A stretch of DNA of 64,000 nt from Coptis chinensis (GCA_015680905.1 CM027384.1:77967501-78031500); one strand, 5' to 3'. Positions 12,190-23,805 are shown, counted from the stretch's first letter. Translations and numbers: made by a program. Notes: a model not told the origin generated them from the letters alone.

Positions 12190-13298
12190 TCTACTTGTTC
12201 GGAAAACCAATCCTTCTTTGAGTCATTAGCTCCTATTGTGAAAACCTGATCAGAGGTAGGGTGTATATCTGTGTATCTGTCCCATAGACCATACTGTCTG
12301 AACCTGCATTGCTGAACTTTTTGATGGGATGAAATTTGCTTTCTTGTGGGGTAAACGTTTTGAAGGTCAATATGATAGGAAACATTGCTTACTTCTCAGG
12401 ACTATTAATGAACAATTTGTTTATATACATTGGGTTCACATCAGGGACATAAAAACCAGTAGCTGTACGATCTGGAAAACCAATCTCCCATACAGTTGGG
12501 CCATCTCTAGTTGGAAGATAGATCACATTTCCCAGTTCTGTTTCTGATCCTGTAAAATAGAATACTCATTATTACTGCAGGCCCGTGAACATCAAAGAAA
12601 CTGATCTTTCTAGAGACAACAGGGGCAATAGAGTATATATAGACGAAATGAAACTCAAGAAATGTACCTGCAGAAATGTTAACAAGCTTCTTATCCAGGT
12701 AGTTTCCCACAAAACCAGGAACCCATCCATGAAGACCATAAATACCTGGGATAACATTGTTGATGCTGAAAGCTCCAGTTGAGTCTGTTTGAACCCAGAA
12801 CTGATAACCCTGTACACTCAGGAATAGATGAAGAAGAGGCTCAATTAGTATCTGATATATTGATCCGTGCCTACAGATTTTTAGGAGGTCATTGATGGGT
12901 TTTATGTCATGGTTGGTATACAAGACAAGTTATGAAAATCATTCAGTGTGTTAATTATATGTAGCCAGTTCTATTCTTACCTTGCTTTCTACTTCCCAAC
13001 CTCCTTCAGTCCTTGCTACTGATAAACCAACATAAGCCGATTTAGCAGGAATAAGAGCTCCAGAAACAAATCTGTGATTCACAGTAATTTGAAATATCAG
13101 TGTACAGCTCAAGTAGATGTGTTTTGGAAGTTTTTAATGCACTCATAAAATATTACTTATCCTGAACGAGCAATCTTCCTGAAGCTGATCCACGTTCTTT
13201 TGCCGCAAGAAAGTAGGGTGAGGATACAAAACTATACGGTCATGTTGACACTTCTAGCAGCCTCTAGGATGAGCCATAGACCATGAAAACAAACCCAG

Positions 13299-13331
13299 GA
13301 GCAAAGTCGGCATGTAACTGTTTAATTTCAT
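13299..13331. repeat. 33-bp block shared with the 5' flank of the COG4 pseudogene
   Basis: In lyase intron 8, the block beginning GAGCAAAGTCGGCATGTAAC recurs at 50096-50128 in the same orientation with one mismatch. A few more bases match upstream. No larger shared element was identified. Confidence 0.7.
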
Positions 13332-13435
13332 GGTAATTGCATATAACAACACTTCAAGTGGAACAATTTGTAGAGCTGTCGGTATATACCTGTTTTTTTG
13401 CATCTATCCATAAATTGTGTGCATCAGATGTATCT

Positions 13436-13475
13436 GGCTCACGAACGCAGGGCCTAAGTCCTGCGTTCGTGAGCC
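13436..13475. repeat. Perfect 16-bp inverted repeat at the retroposon's 5' junction
   Basis: GGCTCACGAACGCAGG (13436-13451, lyase exon) and its exact complement (13460-13475, first bases of the insertion) are separated by 8 bases. The inserted copy looks like flank DNA copied in reverse when the retroposon's 5' end was joined. Confidence 0.85.
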
Positions 13476-14378
13476 TGTTCTCTCTCTTTCTAATGGCTGC
13501 CGCTCTCGATCTCTCTCAATAGTGAGAGTAGAGAAACCCTCTCCTACGGGGAAAAGCAGTATCTCTCCTTATCAAATCTCCTTCTCTTCTCACCTTCCTT
13601 GGTAGCTTCTCTCTCTTCCCACCCCAGCTGCAATGAAGAAGAAGAAAAAAAAAAAATCACTCCTTTAAGTGTTCTTGCAACACATAGGATGATCGACATC
13701 ACAGGTCATACGCTTTATTGGATCTGGCTATGGGGGTTTTGGTTTTCTCCTTTAGAGAAGTCTTCTTTCCCAATTTTGCAAATTGTTTCTTCTTTGAAGA
13801 CCTTAAATAAGTTAGATCTAGGTTTCTGGTTATATTTTTCGGTGTTTATTGCTTTGCCGGTTCTTTGGATCTAGTAGCTCAATATCAGTGGCAAAGCCAT
13901 GGGTTCAGCCCTCTCTGTCTGTTTCTCTGGTTTGGCTCAATATTTTACTTGGCTGAGACCAAGGCTCTCTCCCATTATCTATTCCCTCTCTGGATTGCTG
14001 GTTTGGGTAGTAATTTGGTCAGGCCACCGCCCGCCCTTCGAGGGCTCTTGGTGGGGCATTCTTTTATGGGATTGCTAATCTGCCGCTTGTGTCGTGGAGT
14101 GTAATACTACGCGATTTGAAGGCTCTTGAGTCTTTGCATTGGGAGATCCAACATGGTTTTTGGTTGAGTACGGTTGTAGCTGATTTGGAGAAAGTGGTGG
14201 TGGGGTTTCCAATGTGGAGTTGCTGCCGGTGTTGGGTGTTCGGTTCAGGTGGAGTTCGGTTCAAGATTTTATGGATGTTCAGTACTTGTTGTGGTTCTCT
14301 TGTATTGTTTTCATCTATTTTTTCTTGTGTTGTTGTATGTAATCGATCTTTTGATTAATATAATCAGTTTGTTCATCG

Positions 14379-14415
<37 letters not shown>
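13458..14415 (+). mobile_element. LINE-type poly(A) retroposon, about 0.96 kb
   Basis: The insertion ends in ~30 A residues (14379-14408) after TTTGTTCATCG, a 3' end resembling plant L1 elements. It is flanked by the 9-bp duplication AGGGCCTAA (13449-13457 and 14416-14424). No reverse transcriptase is seen, so it is a 5'-truncated or internally deleted LINE derivative or another retroposed transcript. It starts with a CT-rich leader after an 18-base inverted piece. It splits exon 8 of the lyase gene. Confidence 0.75.
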
Positions 14416-15798
14416 AGGGCCTAATACCTTCCTCCATGCCTCTCCTTCACTAAAATGTGCAATTATATCATTGCCAATATAGTGACATCCATGAAACATC
14501 TGCAGCAGACAACCAAATGATCAATATATCTGTCATGCGGCCATGTGGGTCTTAAATATAAATATGGCTGCCCAATTATATTTGTTTATTTTAGATGCTC
14601 TCTTGTATGTATTGCAAAATGATTTTGTCACAACATGTTATATTCTTAAATGTAACTGAATCACTATATTTTGCCTTCACAAATGCAATCCTGATAGAGG
14701 ACTAAAATGAAGAGAGGGAGAGTTACAGTGAGGCATGTTGGACCAGTATGGCATGTAAGATTTTGCTTCGTAGGTCCACCATTTCTGTACTCATTAGTAG
14801 GGATTACAACCCAAAATCCGATGGTCGGACTGCCAGAGCTTATCCACCCATGTAATCCGCCGTCCTTGTTGTCCATTGAGTACTGGTATTTGTCATCAAC
14901 CTTAATACATCAACAGACACTATAGTCAGACACTCAGACACCTTCAACTCCGTTGCTCTTTGGTTTCAGTTACACTACAAAGAAAGATTGTTCCACAAAC
15001 CTCCCCTTTAAGATCAGGATTTATTGGATTCGTAAGCAAGACAGCTTCAGGTACAATAAGCTCTTGACATCTATTAGGAAGTCTATCCTCTGGCATTGGC
15101 ATTATTCTTTGCTTTTCATCTGTAATCGCCATGTAATGAAACCTATACCATTCAATGATAAACAACTTAAACATGCATGGCTAAACTACGGTTATAGTGC
15201 GTCTGGTTTAATACTAGTTTATGTCATGCATTTACGCTGGTGGTTATTGCGTTATGTTTATTTAGCACATCTCCTATTGTGGTATAAGTATAACTATCAA
15301 GATCAACCACCATGTACATTGTAGTTAGATGTCAGATTATTCATAAGCAACATCTTCAGAGGACCTAAAGTTAGGTTTATTACTTGTCTCTTCTTAATAT
15401 AAACACCATTCTTGTCTGCACTAGATCAAAAGCAGGCGAGGCAGTGGAGCGCTCATATATGGTGGCATAACAATAGAACCCTGAAACCCCGCTCCTCATA
15501 ATGATTCTGACAATTAAAAAAAAAAAAGGACATTAAAGCCGATAATTATATTACATCATTCTAGTCTAGGAAACATGTCTCCAAAAATAAAAGGAAAAAT
15601 GAAACAACCTCTTGTCTATGCTTATTGGTAAGTTGCTTCTGAATGAAAGTTCTATACAGTCTTTACTTGAATTAACGACACTATACTCCGTCGCTCTAAG
15701 TCTGGAAAGATAATGTTGTATTGTCAGAACCCAGAGCTTGGTAAGTTTTTGAAGTAAGTTCTCTACCTTGATACCAACCAGCCGAAATATATATAATA

Positions 15799-17375
15799 GG
15801 GTTATTTAGGGATTGGTCCTACTTATTTAGGGGTATTTAGAGATAGGTCCTAAAATTATCGATTATTAGGCTTTAGTCCTACTTCTATCGATTGACCTTA
15901 AGTCAACTCAGTTGACCGTGGTCAACCCATTTTATAATAATATAATTTTCATATTTTATCAAAATGGCCAAACTACCCTTCAGCGTGCTTCGTATGTGAC
16001 TTTAGAGAGTCGTTGAAAATGGCCAACAATCAACACGTGTCAAAAATCAAGCATAATTAAACTCGATAAACCAATTAAGTTCAAAAAAGTTAGAGGGATG
16101 ATTGCGGCAAGCCTCTATGAAATCGCCGAGAAGAAGAGAAAGATGGATGGTGAGAAAGGCGGAGGAAATGTCCGATTTTGAAGGTGAGCCCTTTGTGGTG
16201 TTCGCAAATCAAACACCAAATCTCATCTCAAGCGTCGTTGCTCGGACTTGAGAGAAGCCCCGATTTGAAGGTGAGTGAGTCTTTGTCCTCCCTTCTACAT
16301 CATTTGCTCTAAGTCCTAATGACTCTGAACAGCGCAGCGAAGAAACTATTTTTCCGTTTCTCTATTATTCGTGATAGTGTTTATTGGTCTTTGGCTTTCG
16401 ATCCTAGCAAGTGTATCAACAACGCTCAAACTCTTTTGGCTCCTATTTGCATAATTCCTTACCCAAATCGCAAGCAAGTGTAGTGGTTATGTCGCTCTTG
16501 GGTCCAAGATCTTTATGATGGGTGGTATTATCGGTGAACCTTCAAAAAAGAGAAACTTGAAGGTTCTACGGATATATTCTCCTTTGATACCAAAACCAAA
16601 AATCAATTTTCAATGGCAAAATTAAAATGAAAAAGGAGTCCGCTCACTTGCTTGCCAAGAGGTCTAATCCAAATAGTTTAATTAGAAAATCTATGTGTTT
16701 GGAAACAAATTTTTGAACCAACACCGGTTTGAAGTTTTCGACCCATATATAATTAAACTTATCCGCCCTCTTCCTAACCCTCCACATCGGGTCACTTGTA
16801 AATGTTTTGAATAATTTCTTAGAACTCTTGTTGCAAATGGGGATAAGATTCTTTTGGTTTTGAATAATATTGTATCCTATTTCGATGTGAAAAATGAGTC
16901 GATTGACTCAAATCCCAATTCCTATTGGCAAACCATATCTTTGGTCCGATCAACCAATTAAGTTAAAAAAATTAGAATTTGATACAACATAGAATTAGTC
17001 TTTTAAGAGTTAACCCCTCCTGTATTTGAGTTAATTAGGTTTTGGTCCTACTTTTATGTCATTAAAGAGTTTGAATTTAAGTTCATGAAATACCTTTGGT
17101 GAATTTAAGTTGATGAAATATCTTTGGTCGATTTTGACACGTGCCCATTGTTTGGCCATTTTCAACGACTCTAAAGTCACATCACAAACTTTGAAGGGTA
17201 GTTTGGCCATTTTGATAAAAATTGAAAAATATATTATTATAAAATGAGTTGACCACAGTCAACTAAGTTGACTTAAGGTCAATCGATAGAAGTAGGACTA
17301 AAGCCTAATAATCGATAATTTTAAGACCTATTCCTAAATACCCCTAAATAAGTAGGACCAATCCCTAAATAACCC
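15799..17375. mobile_element. Mutator-like element (Pack-MULE) with long TIRs
   Basis: Terminal inverted repeats of about 255 bp (15799-~16055 and ~17120-17375) begin GGGTTATTTAGGGATTGG. A perfect 9-bp duplication TATATAATA flanks the element (15790-15798 and 17376-17384). Both features are diagnostic of Mutator-like elements. No transposase is present. The interior carries F-box/kelch-like coding fragments. It lies in intron 3 of the lyase gene. Confidence 0.93.
16290..16960 (+). pseudogene. Captured F-box/kelch-type gene fragment
   Basis: Plus-strand reading gives SVYWSLAFDPSKC, then GYVALGSKIFMMGGIIGEPS, which fits a kelch strand (GSKI..MGG), then STDIFSFDTKTK and FEVFDPYIIKLIRPLPNPP. These are typical of plant F-box/kelch-repeat proteins. 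The pieces lie in more than one frame and contain stops, so this is a captured, non-functional fragment inside the Mutator-like element. The exact parent gene is unknown. Confidence 0.55.
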
Positions 17376-18736
17376 TATATAATAAATAGAAAAATAATGC
17401 ACTTTCGATCTGTTAAGCACTCACAATTGGTATCTATCCCCGCCTCCTGGTAAGTTCCAGTTGATGTCCCAATACCTGCACAGTTTCTAAGATGTTACTT
17501 CATAGTTTATTGCAGTTGCTCTGACTTTTTGTTACTTAAGAGAAACTTGTGTGTTTATATACCCTCTACTAGATGATTTTGATTGTACATCCAAAAGGTT
17601 GTCCATTCCTCCATAACTAATTCCTGTCAAAGATCCATCAGGTCTCGATATTGTAAGCTTTGCTAGGCCATTGTCCAATGTGACCTGCACAAATTTGAAA
17701 TAAAACACACACTTCTATTAGACTGTTTATTACTATATTATATTTCTGTGCAAGAGAGGTAGAGTAAACTTGCATAGGAGGGTTGGGTAGTTAAGAACTT
17801 AAGATCACACTCTTCATAGCCATAAGAGAAAAACCCTTAATGCTGAAAAAACCTTAATGTTTTTGTTTAGAGAAGTAAACAGAGTTTCGATACTTGCTCA
17901 ATGGTTGATGATGTTTAAATCGTTGCTTACAATGATTTAAATGAACTATGAAGCAAATATACGATGGTCTTTTTTCTAGGTATGTCTCTATGCATGATTC
18001 ATTCTCTTGTTAATATCAACTTGGTCATTTACTATGTATATACGTACTAAGATCAAACATAAGGTACGTTAAACTTTGATTAAAGACAAAGATGTTTAAA
18101 GATCACTAGTTGTTTTGTGACTTTGTCAGCATATACGGTATGCAAACAATGTTGTTCGTGGAATTTATAGCTGTCATATGCGACTAGACATAGTTCAGTT
18201 AACGACAGTAATGAAAAATTAATGAAAAAGTATATACCGAGATAACGTCAGCATACACACAGTAATGAAAAATTAGGCAATTTGTTCAACAACTTTAAAT
18301 CAAAGAGATAAATTAAAAAATGTATTAATAACAAAAGAAAAGGGTTAATTAGTTGGAAAAGACAAAAAAGAATCAAATCATAAGGATATTTGTGGCCTAA
18401 GTGATTTTTTTAGGCTCCAGCTATCCCAAGGATATCCTTATAGGAATGAGGGTTTGCATAACCAAATTATGCAGATATGATAATATTAATAACATCATAA
18501 TCATCACTATTTAGATTATTAGAAATCCTATAGATCGAGTTATTACTTTAGACAATTGAATCGAGCTTTAATTTTCCCGAGTGCAAACACGGAAATATGT
18601 AGACTCACGCTTCTTGTTGTTGCGTATGGGGGGAATGGCAAGCCACTTAGTTGTTGTAGCACCATGAGATCACGACCATCATACATTCAATTGCTCAAAT
18701 AAACAGAAGGTTTCCACTTAAAAAGGTAATACATTA

Positions 18737-19162
18737 GAGCAAGTCCAATGGAGAGCTGCTAAAAATGTCACTTGTTGCCACATGCTTTTTAGCTTGCAAG
18801 TTGTAAATTTGGCTTCCCAAAAAATAAAAAACCAATCCAATCGAAGGTTTCGTTTTGAAGTGCTAAATAATATGGATGGTATAGCTGCCGCCATTCGCTT
18901 ATTATTTTTGAAATTTTTGGATGGACGATAAAATGATATGGGTCCGTCGTCGTCGAGTCGAAAACACACCGGACGGTAAATTATGTCGTCCGTCTTTCGA
19001 ACTTATTATAGCAGCTGCTAGCGAAGGTTTTAATTTTGGCTGGGTTTTTTTACTCCTTTCAAATTTAAAACATTTTTAACAGTCTCATTAGAATGACATT
19101 TTTGTAGTTGGAGTGTTATATTTGTCTTTAGCCGTCTATATAGCCCTCCATTAGACTAGCTC
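18737..19162. mobile_element. Tourist/Harbinger-type MITE
   Basis: Inverted ends GAGCAAGTCCAATGGAG and CTCCATTAGACTAGCTC are flanked by TTA on both sides (18734-18736, 19163-19165). A 3-bp TTA duplication and GAGC...GCTC ends fit a Harbinger MITE. At 426 bp it lies just upstream of the lyase first exon. Confidence 0.8.
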
Positions 19163-19165
19163 TTA

Positions 19166-19957
19166 GCCCCCACAAAATTTATGATGTGAAGTTGTGAACG
19201 ATAGACGAGAATCCCACAAGTCAAAAACTCCAAAGATTCTATTTTTTTTTTTTCCAGAAAACCGAAATTTTCAATGACGACGAAATTGATGTCGATCTAT
19301 GCCGCCATGGTGTGAACGAACAGATGTGTTGCACTTTGAGGTTACTTACGTGCTCGTCATTATTCTATTTACTTGTATAACAAACTAAGATATAGAACTG
19401 TAGAAGTCGACTTGGGCCTAAACCGAAGCCAATAATTTGTTATCGTACCAAAACTTTAATACTTGTTTCTATGTGGCCTGCCTCTTAAAATCTACATCAG
19501 GAAACACTTTTCCGTGTACGTTGGCAAATTCGTAATGAGTCTGGATTCACTGAGGGTATCCGCAAACCCAGATTTAAAGGGACGCACAATCCACCATAAT
19601 GAGTGATTCACAAATTCTCTCCCTTCTGAGTTCAAATTCTTACGTATAAGGGTAAAGATGAAATTGAAAAACATAAAATTTGAGGAAGAGGGAAAATCGT
19701 CTTCTTCCTTGTTGCTGGTTGCATCATTATCCCCCCCTCTAAAACCTTTTCTGGTTCAACATTAATTGACTAATCAGAAATATAAAGACAAAAATTAAGG
19801 TATCTAACAAAACATCCTCTGCATATCAACTCTATTACGTCATCGCAAGTATGAACAAATGGAAATCAACACCCATCCAGATTCAGTAAATAAAATTGGG
19901 TAGGAAGCTGAAAACATAACTTTAATCAACACTTTGAGTTAGCCTCTTATTTATGTT
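19166..19957. other. Intergenic, nothing recognised
   Basis: This AT-rich spacer lies between the lyase 5' end and the first cysteine protease. Short open frames such as 19492-19674 (minus) have no recognisable motifs. Confidence 0.6.
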
Positions 19958-20036
19958 TGATGCTGGCAGGATTCAAGCTCTAGACTTTTGGTATTATCGC
20001 CCAAAAGTTTTATTGACTTTACTAGTCGGCACTATA
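19958..20036 (-). mobile_element. tRNA-derived SINE-like copy
   Basis: The minus strand carries GACTAGTAAAGTC, then TTTTGGGCGATAATACC, then a degenerate B box (GAGCTTGAATCCTGCC). This is the same order as the copies at 5455 and 20819. Confidence 0.5.
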
Positions 20037-20818
20037 TGTACTTTTTTTCTTTTAATTTTGATTAAATCCAATTAAAAGATAATTTAGAGACAAAGGAAGT
20101 AAAATGTTCATGTCAATGACATGAGAAGGTTGTTTAGATTTGATGATTACTTTGGAGCACATTTTCATATTATCAATTAACATCTATTAACAAACCCACA
20201 CCCTTGTTTGCTTTTGAAATCAACTGAGTGAGATATGTGATCTCTAAAAATAGGAGAGTGGGCAATCAATTGCATGTATATCCATTATTATGTATGGAGT
20301 AAAGTGTTGTTATAACTTGCTAGATTAAAAGTGGTGCAACTCTATCGTGAAAGAAGCAAGTAAACAGGGAAGAAGAGGTACTTGTCTTTATTTGTATTCC
20401 CAATTATACCCTCACACGTATCTTCATCATTTGAAGTTAGAAGAGAATAATTTTCTCAAGATTTGAACCCTCAATCTTATGGTGATTTGTGCGTCCCCTT
20501 TCCCCTTTAAATCTAGTGTGCGGTTACCCACTCTGAATCCAGAAGAATGAAAACGTTAATTCGTACAAATATATGTAGTGTAATTGTACATCATGACAAA
20601 GTTATTTTAAGCATATATCAATTTCAAAATTTACAAATATATTTGTAAAGTCTTGTTATTTCTTACAATACTACAAATATTTACAACTTAAAAAATAAAA
20701 AATAAAAATAAATGTATAGAAAGCTATCTATTATTATAAAAATTAGTAAACATGTTTTTAAGCGAGGCTTTTACTTTTTTTTTTTGGCAAACTTGTTTTT
20801 AAATGAGATCAGTAACTT

Positions 20819-20890
20819 GTTGATGCGGCGGGTTCGAACCCTAGACATATGATATCATCACCCAAATATTTTAACTGTCTATTCGTTTAA
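20819..20890 (-). mobile_element. tRNA-derived SINE-like copy
   Basis: The minus strand reads ATATTTGGGTGATGATATC and then a good B box, GGGTTCGAACCCGCC, followed by GCATCAAC. It is the third copy of the family and the A-box side is worn. Confidence 0.55.
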
Positions 20891-21040
20891 AAATTTAGTA
20901 CGTAACCAGTCAATACTAAAACCTTTTACGTATTTGGTCTACATCACTCTACCTCCAATCCATGACGTACACTAGCAAGTAGTAACATAGATGAATCTGT
21001 TGTGCGGCTAGAGCAATAGAATCTTAAGCATGCAAATGCG

Positions 21041-21050
21041 TCTATATAAG
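21041..21050 (+). promoter_or_regulatory. TATA box of cysteine protease 1
   Basis: TCTATATAAG lies 80-90 bases upstream of the ATG at 21130. The paralogues at 25305 and 40847 have an equivalent box at a similar distance. Confidence 0.7.
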
Positions 21051-21129
21051 CTCCAACAAGGCAACATACTTCATCGAAAACAAAACATTCACTAAGAAAA
21101 CTTGTTTTAGTTGAATTGGTAGCAATAGT

Positions 21130-22472
21130 ATGGCTGCAACATGGCAATCAATCAACTTTGTTAGTGTAGGCCTAATTATTTTGAGCCTTTGGGTATGTCA
21201 AGTGATTTGTAGGACTCTACCTGATACTTCCATGGTAGAGAGACATGAGCAGTGGATGGCTCTACATGGTCGTATATACACTGAAGCAACTGAGAAGGAT
21301 ATGCGTTTTAAAAAATTCCAAGAGAACGTTGCGTATATTGAGTCTGTTAATAATGCTGGAAATCGACCCTACAAGCTGAGTGTTAACAAATTCGCAGACC
21401 TAACAAATGAAGAGTTTAAGGCTGTTCGAAACGGGTACAAAAGAACTTCTTCACTAGAAAAATCATCGGACGGGTTGTTGTCCTTCAGACACGCAAATGT
21501 CAGTGTGGTACCATCTAGTATGGACTGGAGGAAGAAAGGTGCTGTAACCCCTGTCAAGGACCAAGGCGAGTGTGGTAAGTGTTTATTTACGTAGTAAATA
21601 ACCTTTACCAATAGGTAATTAATAATTAATTCATAGGTAATTAATAATTAATTCATTTATCACTCTAGCTTGATGCCGCTTGAAAAAATAAGAAGAAAAG
21701 AAATCATACTTCAGTCATCAATCTGTTGAATTGGTAGCATCAACAATATAATTTACACGTACTGCACCAGCTACACCTATAGATAGTACGTAGGGCCGCA
21801 TGATATCAAATTGTTGAAATTCATTTCTAATACTTCAGCAACATGTTATCGAAAAACACAGGAAGTTGTTGGGCATTTTCAGCAGTTGCAGCCACAGAAG
21901 GAATTAACCAACTCAAAAGAGGTAAGTTGATCTCATTGTCAGTACAAGAACTAGTGGACTGTGATGTTAAAGGCGAGGATCATGGTTGCCAGGGTGGTTT
22001 CATGGGTGATGCATTTCAATTCATCCAACAAAATAAAGGTCTTGCAGCAGAAGCTACCTATCCATATAAGGGTGTTCATAGCACTTGTAATAAAGCAGCC
22101 TCTCATGCAGCCAAGAAAGCAGCCTCTCATGCAGCTCAAATCAAAGGTTATGAAAATGTTCCAGTTAACAGCGAGAAAGCACTTTTGAAAGCTGTAGCAA
22201 GCCAACCAGTATCTGTAGCTATTGATGCAGGTGGCTTTGATTTCCAGTTTTACTCGAGCGGTGTTTTTACTGGTGAGTGTGGAACAGACCTAAACCATGC
22301 TGTAACTGCTGTTGGTTATGGAGTGAGTGTCGATGGAACGAAGTATTGGCTTGTGAAGAACTCATGGGGCAGTGGATGGGGTGAGAATGGATACATAAGA
22401 ATGCAGAGGGATGTCAGTGCCATGGAAGGTCTATGTGGTATCGCCATGAATGCTTCCTACCCTACTCTGTGA
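21130..22472 (+). CDS. SAG39: SAG39-like papain-family cysteine protease 1
   Basis: Exons 21130-21574 and 21862-22472 encode 351 residues (GT-AG intron of 287 bp; the codon for Gly149 spans it). A signal peptide (residues ~1-28, [10 protein letters not shown] core) is followed by an I29 inhibitor propeptide with an ERFNIN-type helix and then the peptidase C1A domain starting near [10 protein letters not shown]. Catalytic residues are Cys151 (SCWAFS), His294 ([11 protein letters not shown]) and Asn315 (KNSWGSGWG). The GCQGG motif is present. There is no KDEL tail or granulin domain, which fits SAG12/SAG39-type vacuolar or secreted proteases. An 8-residue tandem duplication lies near residue 227. 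The first of three tandem paralogues, it appears intact. Confidence 0.92.
22092..22139 (+). repeat. 24-bp in-frame tandem duplication in protease 1
   Basis: Two adjacent 24-base units (22092-22115 and 22116-22139) encode KAASHAAK and KAASHAAQ. The paralogues have a single EASHAAE at this place, so the second unit is an added surface-loop insertion. Confidence 0.85.
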
Positions 22473-23690
22473 GGAAGAACTTTATGTTAAAAAAAAATCC
22501 CTCCCATCCCTATATTATTTGCATAATATTATAATGGAATATATGGATTGTTGTAAATGGATGTATATATGGATTGTTGTAAATGAATGTATATATGGAT
22601 TGGATTGTGACAAGTTATGTGACTCTTATATGTAATTATGTATACAAAATTTGAAATAAGAAAATGAATTTTTTTTGTATATTTGTAATATTAGTTTTGG
22701 TCACTGAATTCAGTTAAGAACTAAGCAGTTACAGGACTAATCGTTTGAGAAGCGATATGCGATTAACCGGTAAATCGGCGAGTAATTGAATTGGTGATTT
22801 AATCAAATATATCAGATGTATATATCTCCCCATTTCAAAATATATAATAGTATAATCATACAAAATATTTTAAAATCGTTATTCGAGACGATATGCAACA
22901 AAAAAAATATCAAATTCTCATAATCACATCCAACCAACTCAATCTTGGAGTACTACAGATATATATCAAACACAAAAAATTGTGCACGTTAAATATTTAA
23001 AAGAATAAGGAGATTATATATATATATATATACAAAATTTTGTATATTTAATATTGGTTAAGGAGGAGAAATAAGTAAACTCTTAATTAACTTTGTGTGT
23101 TGTTTAGATATTTTATTATCAATCTGGTTTAAAAATCCAATTTGATAAAATACATATATTTTTTAGGGGAACCGATATTTTCCGTGATTTTTTTTTTTCT
23201 CAATTTAGTGATAAATTGATCAATTTGCTGATTAAATCTCCAGTGGAAAATAAAAATAAAATAAAAAATAAAATAGTCCAAAAATTAATCGGTCTACAAG
23301 CGATATAGCGATTAATAGCCGATATTGATAGCATAGGTTAAGAAGCTTAAATATGCATGGAAACCCAAGAACAAATATTCACAAACTTTCAGAAATTTGA
23401 ATTTGAATACTGACGAAATAAAAATCGAATGAGCGGGGGCGAGTACATAAAAGTACTTGGTCTAGTTGTCTGTCCGCCCAAAAGTCTGTCTTACAAAAAA
23501 TAATCAGAAACCCATCTTCTCCGACCAGATCTCTCTCTCATCTCCATAATCCAATTTTCGGAATAAGTTGCTAGTTTTTATATCTCTGTTGCATCTCCTT
23601 CCTCTTTAGATCGGTGCACGACACCTTCGAAACCTTCCTCACAACTTTTCTTCCTAATTGCTTCTCCTTATGTTGTGACTATTTCGATAT
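22473..23690. other. Intergenic, AT-rich
   Basis: After the protease 3' end come short TATGGATTGTTGTAAATG-like repeats (22540-22610). Two similar stretches, CGATATGCGATTAA near 22755 and CGATATAGCGATTAA near 23301, may mark an old repeat, but no clear ends were found. Confidence 0.45.
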
Positions 23691-23805
23691 ATATGAACTA
23701 GTTTTACTGAATTACCATAAAATATAACGGATAAAGAAATATATGAACTAGTTTTACTGAATTACCATGTTGATCATCACCATAAAATATAACGAATAAA
23801 GAAAT
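23691..23805 (+). repeat. Direct tandem duplication of about 50 bp
   Basis: The unit starting ATATGAACTAGTTTTACTGA occurs at 23691-23740 and again at 23741-23805. The second copy holds an extra 15 bases. Confidence 0.85.

Larger units (their letters stand above)
274..18665 (-). pseudogene. Rhamnogalacturonate lyase gene shattered by transposon insertions
   Basis: Family PL4 rhamnogalacturonate lyase, a secreted enzyme that cleaves the RG-I backbone of pectin. Fifteen minus-strand exons with GT-AG borders were read: 18609-18665, 17563-17684, 17425-17475, 15609-15701, 15384-15506, 15001-15142, 14727-14900, 14416-14499 plus 13390-13457, 13157-13263, 12981-13071, 12668-12809, 12393-12549, 12190-12303 plus 6116-6123, 4856-4976, and 4648-4780 plus 274-431. 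Family motifs include RGYWD, FHYMAITDE, PMPEDRLP, YSMDNKD, GGPTKQNLT, RDGPTVWEIG, FRQYGLWDRY, RHGIHGLYRLF and GDPLCGILYDYIRLEAP. Elements interrupt exons 8, 13 and 15. Independent host lesions also occur: a TGA replaces the Trp codon of a WPYSF-like motif at 13240-13242, and a short deletion shifts frame in exon 8 after GPAFV. Remaining exons are open and phase-compatible, which indicates recent loss. The first exon (MVLQQLSGL) is the least certain. Confidence 0.92.

Noticed and set aside
14249-14482. Open frame with poly-lysine
   Set aside because: It is a translation of the retroposon poly(A) tail.
20819-20890. tRNA gene
   Set aside because: It has a good B box but no tRNA fold, and related copies show it is a SINE.
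22740-23335. A bounded element between the two CGATAT-CGATTAA stretches
   Set aside because: The similarity is short and direct, and no ends or target duplication could be found.
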